Shown piece after piece: positions 8,995 to 17,085 of a stretch of DNA of 64,000 nt (position 1 is the first letter of the stretch; every line of letters begins with the position of its first letter). The notes under the pieces were generated by a model. It did not search any database. It saw only the letters and a program-made list of their open reading frames with translations, and was not told where the DNA came from. The position numbers and the translations under genes are program-made. The stretch covers positions 620,001 to 684,000 of the forward strand of contig NC_018020.1 in assembly GCF_000266885.1 (NCBI RefSeq), given 5' to 3'. The stretch is from Turneriella parva DSM 21527 (GTDB lineage Bacteria; Spirochaetota; Leptospiria; Turneriellales; Turneriellaceae).

Positions 8995-9821
8995 TGAGTT
9001 CTGTGCAAACTGTGGCCACCGGCGCCACAGCGCCCTTGGTCGACGTGCAATCGAGCGCCGACACCCGCCGCATCGCAATCGACAAGGTAGGCATCAAGAG
9101 TATTCGTTACCCGATTCAGATTCGCGACAAAACGGGCGATACGCAGACAACCGTTGCCGAATTGAACATGTACGTCTATTTGCCGCAGCACTTCAAGGGC
9201 ACGCACATGTCGCGTTTCGTTGAAATTCTCGAGCGAAAAAAACACCTCGATGTGCCTGCGTTTAAGGCATTGTTACCCGAAATGCTCGAGCGCCTCGAGT
9301 CGCGTGCAGGCCAGATCGAAATGCGTTTTACGTACTTCGTCAATAAAACTGCGCCAGTAAGCGGAGTTCAAAGCCTTATGGATTATGACGTGACCTTCAT
9401 CGGCAAGTGTGAAGAAGGTATCACCGACCTGCAGATCAAAGTTGCCGTGCCCGTCACAAGCCTTTGCCCCTGCTCAAAAGAAATTTCGCAATACGGCGCG
9501 CACAACCAGCGCAGCCACATCACCATCACGGCGCGGCTCAGCGAATTTGCCGAAGGCCATAATACCCTGTGGATCGAAGATATTATTCGCATCGCAGAAG
9601 AGAGTGCGTCATGCGAGCTCTACGGGTTGCTCAAGCGCCCCGACGAAAAATACGTGACTGAGAAGGCTTACGAAAACCCGAAATTTGTCGAAGACCTCGT
9701 GCGCGACGTGGCGCATCGTCTAAACCTAGACGACCGCATCAGCCACTACATCGCCGAAGCCGAAAACTTCGAATCGATTCACAACCATTCGGCCTACGCA
9801 TTGATAGAGAAGCAAAAATAA
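8994..9821 (+). CDS. folE2: GTP cyclohydrolase FolE2 (type IB)
   Basis: 275 aa. It converts GTP to 7,8-dihydroneopterin triphosphate, the first step toward folate and queuosine. The family hallmark LCPCSKEIS followed by YGAHNQRS lies around residue 157, containing the active-site cysteine, and [12 protein letters not shown] is typical of the N-terminal half. Length matches the family. The start is the ATG at 8994; an in-frame TTG lies two codons upstream. FolE2 enzymes tolerate metals other than zinc and are often zinc-starvation backups for FolE; a FolE homologue is 6 kb away (14775-15320). Ends at a bidirectional terminator. Confidence 0.95.
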   Translation: MSSVQTVATGATAPLVDVQSSADTRRIAIDKVGIKSIRYPIQIRDKTGDTQTTVAELNMYVYLPQHFKGTHMSRFVEILERKKHLDVPAFKALLPEMLERLESRAGQIEMRFTYFVNKTAPVSGVQSLMDYDVTFIGKCEEGITDLQIKVAVPVTSLCPCSKEISQYGAHNQRSHITITARLSEFAEGHNTLWIEDIIRIAEESASCELYGLLKRPDEKYVTEKAYENPKFVEDLVRDVAHRLNLDDRISHYIAEAENFESIHNHSAYALIEKQK

Positions 9822-9848
9822 ACGGGGGCATTGCCCCCGTTTATTTTT
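9814..9848. terminator. bidirectional intrinsic terminator (folE2 / Cys-rich lipoprotein)
   Basis: A perfect 17-bp inverted repeat, AAAAATAAACGGGGGCA with its complement, separated by 1 nt. GC-rich core with A and T flanks on both sides, so it can end transcripts from both convergent genes. It absorbs the folE2 stop codon. Confidence 0.85.
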
Positions 9849-9849
9849 G

Positions 9850-10125
9850 CTATTTGCAGCCGCCTGACTTGCCGTCGGGTGCGATAAAGCAGGTTTTGCC
9901 TTCTGGGCACTTCTGCGTTTCTTTGAACTTATAGTCGCTGTACGAAGAGCAGAACTCGACCGCGTTGTTGTTGCAACGCATGCGCGCGCTGCTCGCGTCG
10001 AGGTCTTTGCAATCGCCACCAGAGCTCGATTCTTTGAGGTCTGCTTTGTCGATCTGGCCTTTCATTTTGCACGCGCCGGCCGAAAGCGCGAGCAGGGTTA
10101 CTGCAATGATCAGTTTCATTTTCAT
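9850..10125 (-). CDS. small cysteine-rich lipoprotein (paralogue of 11995-12231)
   Basis: 91 aa from the ATG at 10125. The N-terminal signal ends in a lipobox-like SAGAC. The mature domain has six cysteines with spacing C-x11-C-x7-C-x13-C-x5-C-x10-C followed by a terminal Lys, exactly the spacing of the lipoprotein encoded at 11995-12231. Shared residues include ARMRC, the GKTC/GQTC turn and GGCK at the end. It lies 58 bp downstream of the response regulator on the same strand. Probably an envelope-anchored disulfide-stabilised domain; no named family recognised. A longer in-frame start (10248) would remove the signal peptide from the N-terminus. Confidence 0.75.
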   Translation of the reverse strand: MKMKLIIAVTLLALSAGACKMKGQIDKADLKESSSGGDCKDLDASSARMRCNNNAVEFCSSYSDYKFKETQKCPEGKTCFIAPDGKSGGCK

Positions 10126-10183
10126 AGTCGGACACCCTGACCCGGCACAGGCAGAGCGGCAAGAAATAAAAAAGACCCGCGAA

Positions 10184-10816
10184 TTATTTGAGTTGAATGA
10201 TGCCAGCTCTGACGGCGTGCGCCACTGCCTGCCCACGGCTGTTGACATTCATTTTTTTATAAATTTTCTCTATGTGATGGCGTACAGTATGTGCGCTGAT
10301 ACCCAGTTCTTCTGCGATATCTTCGTATTTCAGGCCGAGCGAAATGAGGTTCAGCACTTCAAGCTCTCTGCCGGTCAGAGTCGTTTCGGCGAGCTTCGGG
10401 GTGTTCAGCTGCTTCAAGATCTTTTCGGCGACTCGCGGGGTGAGGGTCGACCCACCCTGGCAAATCACCTGCAATTCGCTGAGCAGGCGTTCATACGGGG
10501 TGTCTTTCATGATATAACCATTGGCGCCTGCCATAACGCAGGCGATAATGTCGCTCTCGTTCTCATAGGCGGTATACATCGCAATGCGCGCCTCAGGATA
10601 CATTTCGCGGAGCACCGTAATGGCTTCAGGCCCGCGCGAATCGGGCAGCGCAAGATCGAGAATAATCAGCACCGGTTTGAATGTATTTTTTTCAGCGCGC
10701 GCCGACTGTAAATCGAAATAGGCTGCGAGCAGCTTGTAATCCCCGGTTTTTTTGAGCAGCGTGGCCAGGGCATCTTGCACGTTGTGGTTATCTTCAATAA
10801 TAATGACATCGATCAT
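10184..10816 (-). CDS. NarL/FixJ-family response regulator
   Basis: 210 aa. The receiver domain has the acidic pair E8/D9, phospho-acceptor Asp54 (IILDLALPDS) and the conserved Lys in GYIMKD near residue 105. The C-terminal LuxR-type helix-turn-helix contains LTGRELEVLNLISLGLKYED and ISAHTVRHHIEKIYKKM. Its start overlaps the histidine kinase stop by 4 bp (ATGA), so the two are a cognate pair. It is a transcription factor whose targets are unknown; the flanking lipoprotein genes are the obvious candidates. Confidence 0.94.
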   Translation of the reverse strand: MIDVIIIEDNHNVQDALATLLKKTGDYKLLAAYFDLQSARAEKNTFKPVLIILDLALPDSRGPEAITVLREMYPEARIAMYTAYENESDIIACVMAGANGYIMKDTPYERLLSELQVICQGGSTLTPRVAEKILKQLNTPKLAETTLTGRELEVLNLISLGLKYEDIAEELGISAHTVRHHIEKIYKKMNVNSRGQAVAHAVRAGIIQLK

Positions 10817-11988
10817 TGTTTGCTCCTGAATTTGACGAAGAATACAGTACCATTTCGCGCTCGCCTTGAAAAGACTTTTGCGCCGATAAGCTGTGCCCTG
10901 AGGTAAATGTTTCTGAGGCCCGACCCGCGGCGATCGCCGGGCCAGCGAAAACCGATGCCGTTGTCACGAATGGTCAGGTAGCAATACTCCCGCCGTGTCG
11001 TGAGGGCGATTGTGACTTCTTTTGCGAGCGAATACTTCAGGATATTTGTCATCCACTCTGAAAAGATCGCCTGCAAATTGATGTTATCGTCGAGGCGCAG
11101 ATCGGGCCACGGGTTGTGCTTTACAACCGTAACCGAAATCTTGCCCGTTTGGTTGAGCCTCTCGGCGTAGCTTTTTGCATAGACTCCGAAGCGTTCAATT
11201 TCGCTTCTGGGCTCGAGTGCGGTAACGAGCGTTCGGGTACGGGCGATTACCGACTGCGCCAGTTCAAGCATCTGTTCGCGCGGCGTGTCGCCACGAAGTT
11301 GAAGCGATAACTGCATTAGATCGCCGCCGAGCGAATCGTGCAGATCGCGCGCCAGTTTAACCTTTTCATCAGAAATTTTACGTTGGTAGAGCAGCGCCTG
11401 GTCATGGCTGATGCGATAAAGGCTGCGTATGCGAACAATAGCCATCCACCAGGCGATCATATAGGCAGCGATATAGTTCAGAATAATTTCAGTGGCGCGG
11501 CCGTTCAAGAGCGTCAGCGAAACAAAGATCGCGACAGACGAGAAATAGGCGAGCGTCATAATGCGCACGTTGGTAAAAATGAATGTGCTGCCAAAGAGCG
11601 GCAAAAGACCGATCGTGGTGTAACGGCGCTGCCGGGCACTGAAGGCAATGTCTATCGACAGGCAGAGCAACAATACCACCAGATTCAGAAACGAAAACCA
11701 CTCGGCCCGGCTGCGCATGCGCGTTGAACCGAGCAGCAATACGAGGCACAAACTTGACGTCAGCAGCACCATAAGTCGCTGCGGCTGCCCTTCGAGCGCC
11801 GTTTCGCCAAAGCGCACCGTTAAAATGTGATAGACCGGAAAAACCACTAGGGTCAGCGCGCTCGATGCAACGCTGAGCACGAACGCCTGCTTCTGTAGCC
11901 AGCGGCGGTTGATTGTCGACGCAGCCTTTGAAACAGAATAGTCAGGCCACAAGATGCGGCTGATCGTTTGGTAGTTGAAACGGCGCAC
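10813..11988 (-). CDS. NarL-type sensor histidine kinase
   Basis: 391 aa from a GTG at 11988. The N-terminal ~185 residues hold about five or six membrane segments with no recognisable soluble sensor domain. Then come a HisKA_3 dimerisation region with the phospho-acceptor His217 in ARDLHDSLGGDL, and an HATPase region (NILKYSLAKEV, DNGIGF, GSGLRNIYLRAQLIGA). The N box is slightly divergent. The start lies 6 nt after the upstream Cys-rich lipoprotein gene, which suggests that the lipoprotein could act as the external sensing partner (inference). Confidence 0.92.
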   Translation of the reverse strand: MRRFNYQTISRILWPDYSVSKAASTINRRWLQKQAFVLSVASSALTLVVFPVYHILTVRFGETALEGQPQRLMVLLTSSLCLVLLLGSTRMRSRAEWFSFLNLVVLLLCLSIDIAFSARQRRYTTIGLLPLFGSTFIFTNVRIMTLAYFSSVAIFVSLTLLNGRATEIILNYIAAYMIAWWMAIVRIRSLYRISHDQALLYQRKISDEKVKLARDLHDSLGGDLMQLSLQLRGDTPREQMLELAQSVIARTRTLVTALEPRSEIERFGVYAKSYAERLNQTGKISVTVVKHNPWPDLRLDDNINLQAIFSEWMTNILKYSLAKEVTIALTTRREYCYLTIRDNGIGFRWPGDRRGSGLRNIYLRAQLIGAKVFSRRARNGTVFFVKFRSKQ

Positions 11989-11994
11989 TTAGGT

Positions 11995-12231
11995 TTACTT
12001 GCAGCCGCCGGTTTTTTCGTCTTCACCGATATAGCAGGTTTGGCCTGCGGCGCAGCCATTCGTCGCACGGTAGGCAAAGCCAGTGCCGGCATTGCAGTAC
12101 AAGAGCCGGTTGCCATCGCAGCGCATGCGGGCGCCCGTGGCACCTACATCCGCACACGAATTCGGGTCGCGCCTGGGCGAGCACCCCACAAAACCAAAGA
12201 CGAGAAGCACCACAATCGGTCGCATGCGCAT
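11995..12231 (-). CDS. small cysteine-rich lipoprotein (paralogue of 9850-10125)
   Basis: 78 aa. Short signal ending in FGFVGC (lipobox). The mature part carries the same six-cysteine pattern as the 9850-10125 product, C-x11-C-x7-C-x13-C-x5-C-x10-C-K, with ARMRC and GGCK conserved. It sits 6 nt upstream of the histidine kinase and 37 nt downstream of rlmB on the same strand. Family not recognised; an envelope redox or ligand-sensing role linked to the kinase is an inference from position only. Confidence 0.75.
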   Translation of the reverse strand: MRMRPIVVLLVFGFVGCSPRRDPNSCADVGATGARMRCDGNRLLYCNAGTGFAYRATNGCAAGQTCYIGEDEKTGGCK

Positions 12232-12268
12232 GTCTACTTGCCGCCGGTGAATGAGTGCGCTGCGCTGT

Positions 12269-13018
12269 CTATTCGATTTTCGCCGCGCGTGTTATCTCAT
12301 ACAGCGCGAGCGCTGTCGCAACGGAAACATTATAACTTTCAAGCCGTTCGCTGATGCGCAGCCGCCGGCGGTGCGTTGCCCTTTCGAGCGCGAGCCGGCT
12401 AATACCATGTTCAGAGCCAACCACCAGCAACACCGGGCCATTTGTGCCGTTTAGATCGGCCGCGTCACGCTCAGCAAAGAGTTCACCGGTTTTGTCCAGT
12501 GCAACGCGCGGAATCTCGGGCCGCTTGTCGTCGATGTATTGCATCAGAGAGGCGATGCTGCCCGTAAAACAAAGGGGTATTTCAAGCAGTGCACCTGCTG
12601 ATGCCTTGATCGCCGTTGGCCCGGCAGGCGCACTGTCTTTCTGCGGCAGAAAAATACCATGCACACCCAGCCCCAGCGCCGTGCGGCAAATGGCCCCGAG
12701 GTTTTGCGGGTCTTGCACGCCGTCGAGCGCGAGGTAGATGCCACCCACTGCTTCGACAAAATCCTGTTTGGTAAAAGTTTTGAGGTCGGTTTCGCCCTCG
12801 CGTTCGAGCACAATACCCTGGTGGTTCTTGGTGCCGGCGATGCTATTCAGCGCGCCGTAATCTTTGCGAATCACCTGCACGCTCGCCCGCTCGGCTTTTG
12901 CCAAGATCTTTTGCATGCGGCCGTCGTGCGCCTGCCTTGCAATAATAAGCTTATCGCCGGCTGCAAAGCCCGTCTTTTCAATCAGATCGCTGACTGCATG
13001 AAAGCCAATGACTAACAC
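12269..13018 (-). CDS. rlmB: TrmH-family rRNA 2'-O-methyltransferase (RlmB-like)
   Basis: 249 aa from a GTG at 13018. SPOUT methyltransferase with an N-terminal substrate-binding domain (residues 1-~75, ending NHQGIVLE) and the knot domain motifs: DGVQDPQNLGAICRTA, VVGSEHGISRL and LESYNVSVATALALYE. The last normally reads SLNVSVA in this family; here SYNVSVA replaces it. By similarity it methylates G2251 of 23S rRNA; assignment to RlmB rather than a sister TrmH enzyme is likely, not certain. It lies 30 nt after cysS, a frequent bacterial gene pair. Confidence 0.88.
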   Translation of the reverse strand: MLVIGFHAVSDLIEKTGFAAGDKLIIARQAHDGRMQKILAKAERASVQVIRKDYGALNSIAGTKNHQGIVLEREGETDLKTFTKQDFVEAVGGIYLALDGVQDPQNLGAICRTALGLGVHGIFLPQKDSAPAGPTAIKASAGALLEIPLCFTGSIASLMQYIDDKRPEIPRVALDKTGELFAERDAADLNGTNGPVLLVVGSEHGISRLALERATHRRRLRISERLESYNVSVATALALYEITRAAKIE

Positions 13019-13048
13019 CGCGCCGCTCCGCCGCGCAGTGTTATGCGC

Positions 13049-14476
13049 TTAGACCTTTTCAAGATGAGAACCACTTTTGGTATCCAGTATCTTGTAACCG
13101 GCGGCGAGCAGCTGGTCGCGCAGTGCGTCGGCACGTTTGAAATCTTTTGCCGCGCGTGCCGCATTGCGCTCGGCGAGAAGTTGCTGCAGGTCGTCGCCGA
13201 CCTGCGCCTTTGGCATCAGGTCGATGAGACCCAGAACCTGGTCAAAATACGTAAGCGTCTGCCGTATCACCTCGAGATCTGCACTCGAAAGCTGGTCATT
13301 TTTTGCGTCGATGTTTGTATTTGCGGCGCGAATGAATTCAAGCACCACTGCAAGCGCCCGGGGAGTATTGAGGTCGTCGGCGAGTTCTGCCATAAATTTC
13401 TCGCGCGCTTCTTTCGCCGTCGCGGCAAGCGTCGCATCGGCAGCCGCATCGATCTTTTGCAGCCGGTCGAGCCGCGCTAAAAGGCCGTAGAATTTCTCAA
13501 CCCCGGCTTCTGCCTGATGCAAAGCGTCGGCTGTATAATTCACCTTCTGGCTGTAATGCGCCGCGAGTAAAAAATAGCGAATAACTTCGGGCCGCCTGCC
13601 CTGAGCCAGCAGATCGCGCAGCGTGTAGAAATTGCCAGCTGACTTCGACATCTTCTTGTTGTCGACCAACAGGTGCTCGCAGTGCACCCAGTGCTTCACG
13701 AATCCATCGCCATAACCCGACTCGCTCTGCGCAATTTCATTTTCGTGGTGCGGAAAAATCAGATCAACCCCACCGGTGTGGATGTCGATTGCGCCTTTGA
13801 AGATTTCATGAATCATCGCCGAACATTCCAGGTGCCATCCGGGCCTGCCGTCACCGTGACTTGAGTGCCAGTGCACCCCCTCTTTGCCCTCGGCTTTCCA
13901 GAGCACAAAGTCGCGCACGTCGTCTTTGTCGTATTCGTCGGTATTGTAGCGGGTGCCGGTCTTGTTTTTTTCGAGATCGATGCGCGAAAGTTTGCCGTAA
14001 TCTTTTTTCTCGCTGATACGGTAATACACCGAGCCGTCTTGCTCGTATGCGACACCTTGCGCAATCAACCGATCGACGAGATCGAGCATCGCCGGTATAT
14101 AATCGGTCGCCCGCGGATGAAAATCAAACTTGCAGACATTGAGGGTCTTGAGGTCTGCAAAAAAAGCTTCTGTGTATGGCTCTGTGTAAGCCGCCAGCGC
14201 CTGCTTCAGATCGGCGTATTTTCCCGGTTCTTTTTCAGAGAGGGCAATTGCACCTTTAATCGTCTTGTCGTCGACATCGGTTAAGTTCATCGCGTGCTGA
14301 ACCTGGTAACCCGCCAGGCGCAGCGTGCGGTTCAGAACGTCGGCAAACAGGTAGCTGCGAAAATTACCGATGTGTGCATAGTTATAAACCGTCGGCCCGC
14401 AGGAGTAAATCTTTACTTCTCGCGAAGAGACAGTCTCTTTCTGCTTGGATAGTGTATTAAATAACTGGATGTGCAT
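13049..14476 (-). CDS. cysS: cysteinyl-tRNA synthetase
   Basis: 475 aa class I synthetase that charges tRNA-Cys. Visible motifs are the zinc cysteine and signature in [15 protein letters not shown] (HIGN near residue 37), the WHLECSAM zinc-binding segment, [18 protein letters not shown], and KKMSKS near residue 275 for ATP binding. The C-terminal anticodon-binding helical domain is present ([20 protein letters not shown]). Length is typical. First protein gene of the minus-strand run cysS-rlmB-lipoprotein-kinase-regulator-lipoprotein. A hairpin separates it from tRNA-Pro. Confidence 0.97.
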   Translation of the reverse strand: MHIQLFNTLSKQKETVSSREVKIYSCGPTVYNYAHIGNFRSYLFADVLNRTLRLAGYQVQHAMNLTDVDDKTIKGAIALSEKEPGKYADLKQALAAYTEPYTEAFFADLKTLNVCKFDFHPRATDYIPAMLDLVDRLIAQGVAYEQDGSVYYRISEKKDYGKLSRIDLEKNKTGTRYNTDEYDKDDVRDFVLWKAEGKEGVHWHSSHGDGRPGWHLECSAMIHEIFKGAIDIHTGGVDLIFPHHENEIAQSESGYGDGFVKHWVHCEHLLVDNKKMSKSAGNFYTLRDLLAQGRRPEVIRYFLLAAHYSQKVNYTADALHQAEAGVEKFYGLLARLDRLQKIDAAADATLAATAKEAREKFMAELADDLNTPRALAVVLEFIRAANTNIDAKNDQLSSADLEVIRQTLTYFDQVLGLIDLMPKAQVGDDLQQLLAERNAARAAKDFKRADALRDQLLAAGYKILDTKSGSHLEKV

Positions 14477-14493
14477 AACAATGCGGGGGTTGC

Positions 14494-14542
14494 TAAGGGG
14501 GCAAAGGCGTTTGCCCGCAAACGCCGTAGGCCGCCCCCTTAA
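14494..14542 (-). terminator. nested hairpin between tRNA-Pro and cysS
   Basis: Outer stem AAGGGGGC (14495-14502) pairs with 14533-14540. Inner stem GGCGTTTG (14506-14513) pairs with CAAACGCC (14518-14525) around CCCG. It lies 3' of tRNA-Pro on its strand and probably ends or processes that transcript. There is no clear T tract, so intrinsic termination is uncertain. Confidence 0.4.
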
Positions 14543-14549
14543 GAAACCT

Positions 14550-14621
14550 TCGGGCTGACTGGATTTGAACCAGCGACCCCACGCCCCCCAGGCGTGTGCG
14601 CTACCACTGCGCCACAGCCCG
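14550..14621 (-). tRNA. tRNA-Pro (anticodon GGG)
   Basis: 72 nt including discriminator A. The acceptor stem CGGGCUG/CAGCCCG is a perfect 7 bp, starting C1-G72 with A73 as usual for tRNA-Pro. The D stem is GCGC/GCGC. The anticodon stem CACGC/GCGUG carries loop CUGGGGG, giving GGG (reads CCC/CCU). The T arm is GCUGG-UUCAAAU-CCAGU. CCA is not encoded: the next bases are AGG. Confidence 0.93.
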
Positions 14622-14653
14622 CGATAGAGCCGAAGTTTTGACGCTTCGGACTG

Positions 14654-14672
14654 CCGTTTGCAAACGGGCTTT
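14654..14672 (+). terminator. short GC hairpin followed by T run
   Basis: CCGTTTG/CAAACGG (14654-14667), then GCTTTTT on the + strand. It resembles an intrinsic terminator facing folE, but no + strand gene precedes it, so it may instead block stray transcription or be one of several dyads filling the tRNA-Pro/folE gap. Confidence 0.3.
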
Positions 14673-14692
14673 TTGACATGGCGTCAATCATT

Positions 14693-14742
14693 ATGATAGC
14701 ATGGATGGAACCCGCTGACGCGGGTTCCATCCATGCTATCAT
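14693..14742. repeat. perfect 50-bp palindrome upstream of folE
   Basis: Two 23-nt arms (14693-14715 and 14720-14742) are perfectly complementary around TGAC. The outer part is AT-rich (ATGATAGCATGG) and the inner part GC-rich (GGAACCCGC). It ends about 32 bp before the folE ATG. Much longer than a normal terminator, without a T tract; it may be a small palindromic mobile repeat or a 5'-leader hairpin. Confidence 0.7.
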
Positions 14743-14774
14743 TGTCATTATATCTAAACAAGCAATAGCGGCGT

Positions 14775-15320
14775 ATGCTGATAAAGGATTGGCTTGCTGC
14801 CAATATCACCAAAGATGTCCGGGCGCTCGATTGGTTCGACGATGCAGAGGCCGAGCCGCGCATACGCAAGGCCTATCAAGAACTGCTGAGCGGCTATTCG
14901 ATCGACCCCTCAACCTTGCTCAAGACTACCCGCGAAATCGGCAAAAATGAAAAATTCACCGGCAGTGTAACCGTGCGCGACATCAACTATTTTTCGATCT
15001 GCGCGCACCACTTTCTGCCTTTCTACGGAAAGGTTGACATCACGTACGAGCCCGGTGAGATTATTATCGGCTTGGGTAAGTTTCCCCGATTGGTGCAGGC
15101 ATATTCACGCCGCTTTCAGATTCAAGAAGATATGGTGAAAGAGATCGCTGAAGAAATCATGACCTCGGGCAAAGCCCGTGGCGTTTACGTGAAATCGACG
15201 GGTAGACACATGTGCATGTGCAGCCGTGGCCCATCAGACCACACAGCAGAGACAGACACAGAATTCGCGATGGGCACTCTGCTCGAGCGTTACCTGCAGC
15301 CCCCTGGCAGAGCGAGGTAA
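14775..15320 (+). CDS. folE: GTP cyclohydrolase I FolE (type IA)
   Basis: 181 aa. It makes 7,8-dihydroneopterin triphosphate from GTP. Zinc ligands are visible as C76 and H79 in SICAHHFLPF and C147 in RHMCMCSRG, with the GKVDITYEPGEIIIGL and RRFQIQEDMVKEIA family segments. Length matches the catalytic core with a short N-terminus. It leads a tight three-gene run with a metallophosphoesterase (13 nt) and a nucleotidyltransferase. Together with folE2 at 8994-9821, the window encodes both isozyme types. Confidence 0.95.
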   Translation: MLIKDWLAANITKDVRALDWFDDAEAEPRIRKAYQELLSGYSIDPSTLLKTTREIGKNEKFTGSVTVRDINYFSICAHHFLPFYGKVDITYEPGEIIIGLGKFPRLVQAYSRRFQIQEDMVKEIAEEIMTSGKARGVYVKSTGRHMCMCSRGPSDHTAETDTEFAMGTLLERYLQPPGRAR

Positions 15321-15333
15321 GTAAAACGAAAAA

Positions 15334-16344
15334 ATGACCGTTGTTTACCTCACAGACATTCACGACAACTTCGCCGGTGTCAGCAGCGTACTGAACCAGA
15401 CTTCTGCCGACCTGTATATTCTTTCGGGTGACCTCACCTACCATGCTTTCGGCAGCGACGAAAATTTGTTTCGCTTTATCGAGCTGCAAGAGAAAATCAA
15501 GGCACTCTCAGAAAAGGGGATATCCCCCTCAAAGACATTGCACCTCGCCGAAGACCTCAAAGGAGGATTAAAAGTCGATCTGCTCTCTGCCGCCGAGAGC
15601 AAAGAATACCGCGAACTTGCCGCAGAGGCCCACCTCGAGCTGCGCCGCAAATATGAAACGCTGAACAAGGCCGTCGTCGCGACGCAGAAGACCTGCTTTA
15701 TTATTCCCGGCAACTACGACATCTCGCTCGACGGCACCGCAGTCGCCAAATACAGTCTGCACCAGAAGACAGCAGAATTTGATGGACTAAAATTTGCCGG
15801 ATATGGCAGCGCGCCGGTTTTCACTCCGGGTATTCCCGAAGAGCTCGCGGTGCCGTTTGAAGAAGCGGGCAGCGGCGCGAAAATGATCAGCAAGCCGCGT
15901 GATTTTCTCACCGAAGCCAAGGCCGATATTTTCGTACTCCACAACCCCGCGTATGGCACACTCGACAAATTGCCGCGTTACGGCCACTGCGGCTCTCATG
16001 GGCTCAGGGAAGCCATCGACGAAGTTGCGCCGCGCCTTGTGCTCTCGGGCCATGTGCATGAGAGCTATGGCCTCTTAAAGCTCGGCACGACTTTTTTTCT
16101 GAATCCATCGAACTTTGGCGCCGTCGAAGCGATGGAAGGTAAGCAGCCCGGTGGGTATTTCGCTACATTTCAGCTGCAGGTTGACGGCGATGGCCAGAAA
16201 TACCTGCGCGAAGTCACCTGGAAACGTCTGGTCTCGGGCAACATTCGCGAAATCTGCAATATCAAAATCGACAAGAAGAATCGCGCCACTGAGACTGTCA
16301 ACGACGCCGACGAATATGCCGCGATGGGAAAATTCTTGCTCTGA
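15334..16344 (+). CDS. calcineurin-like metallophosphoesterase
   Basis: 336 aa. The dimetal site is mostly intact: D8-x-H10 (TDIH), GD at residue ~34 (LSGDLT), a GNYD variant of GNHD at residue ~131, FVLHNP, and GHVH at residue ~235. A helical insert (residues ~45-120) separates the second and third motifs. Family members hydrolyse phosphomono- or diesters; the substrate is unknown. It is 13 nt after folE and 2 nt before a nucleotidyltransferase, so it may act on pterin or nucleotide intermediates (inference). The Tyr in GNYD replaces the usual His. Confidence 0.85.
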   Translation: MTVVYLTDIHDNFAGVSSVLNQTSADLYILSGDLTYHAFGSDENLFRFIELQEKIKALSEKGISPSKTLHLAEDLKGGLKVDLLSAAESKEYRELAAEAHLELRRKYETLNKAVVATQKTCFIIPGNYDISLDGTAVAKYSLHQKTAEFDGLKFAGYGSAPVFTPGIPEELAVPFEEAGSGAKMISKPRDFLTEAKADIFVLHNPAYGTLDKLPRYGHCGSHGLREAIDEVAPRLVLSGHVHESYGLLKLGTTFFLNPSNFGAVEAMEGKQPGGYFATFQLQVDGDGQKYLREVTWKRLVSGNIREICNIKIDKKNRATETVNDADEYAAMGKFLL

Positions 16345-16346
16345 CC

Positions 16347-17030
16347 ATGCGCAACCCCTTCCCGGAAAACGAGACGTTTCGCAAGTTTCTGGGTTTAAAA
16401 GACTACTTTAGAAATTTCACGACCAAAGAGACTATGCAACGCACGCGCGAACTGGCGCGCGCGGCAAGGCTCATTCAGTCGACGGGAGAAAAGATATCGT
16501 TTGACCTGCTCGGGTCAGTCAACTTTGGCATGGCGGTTGAAAATTCAGACGTCGACATCGTCATGTATCTCGACTGCGGCCATGACGAAGAGGCCCGCTA
16601 CGACAACACACCGATGCTGCGCATTTACGAATCGCTCTTTTTCGCAACGATTCTGAAAGAAATCAGCCATAACCCGTTCAAACTGCAGATCGTCGATTTT
16701 ATCAACCTGCGCCGCCTCGACCGTGCGATTAAAGAACCCGGCTTTGACGACGACATTCTCGCGCGTTTTGTATTTTACCGCACCATCTGCCGCGGTGTCA
16801 ACAAGCTACCCATACGCAAATATGAGCAGGCAATTTCAGGCAACAAAGAACTCTTTAAGCGCATCGAAGAGCACCTGACAATGGCACTCGTCGAATTTAC
16901 GCGCTCGTCGAGCCACCGCATGTCTTTTAATAAATACATATCGCGACTGAAAGAGCAGGATATTAAAATACCGCCTTCGATGCTCGAAAAAATTCAGGAA
17001 TATCTGAACATGTCTGATAAACCGGGGTAA
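16347..17030 (+). CDS. nucleotidyltransferase-fold protein
   Basis: 227 aa. The pol-beta-type nucleotidyltransferase signature is seen at residues ~53-70: DLLGSVNFGMAVENSDVDIV, i.e. GS followed by the DxD carboxylates. Downstream are an LQIVDFI strand carrying the third acidic residue and a helical C-terminal half. Substrate unknown. Starts 2 nt after the metallophosphoesterase stop, so the two are very probably co-translated. Not a CCA-adding enzyme or an obvious toxin-antitoxin component by sequence. Confidence 0.78.
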   Translation: MRNPFPENETFRKFLGLKDYFRNFTTKETMQRTRELARAARLIQSTGEKISFDLLGSVNFGMAVENSDVDIVMYLDCGHDEEARYDNTPMLRIYESLFFATILKEISHNPFKLQIVDFINLRRLDRAIKEPGFDDDILARFVFYRTICRGVNKLPIRKYEQAISGNKELFKRIEEHLTMALVEFTRSSSHRMSFNKYISRLKEQDIKIPPSMLEKIQEYLNMSDKPG

Positions 17031-17048
17031 AGCCGGCTTATGTGCGCG

Positions 17049-17078
17049 AGCGTGAACACGTTAACGCGAGTTCACGCT
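17049..17078. terminator. hairpin between the nucleotidyltransferase and lysA
   Basis: AGCGTGAAC (17049-17057) and GTTCACGCT (17070-17078) form a 9-bp stem between convergent genes. T-poor flanks make the termination mode uncertain. Confidence 0.5.
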
Positions 17079-17085
17079 TAGGCAA

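Noticed and set aside
14477-14549. T-box or other riboswitch in front of cysS
   Set aside because: The gap contains a nested hairpin belonging to the tRNA-Pro 3' side; no T-box sequence was found, and too little space remains before the ATG.
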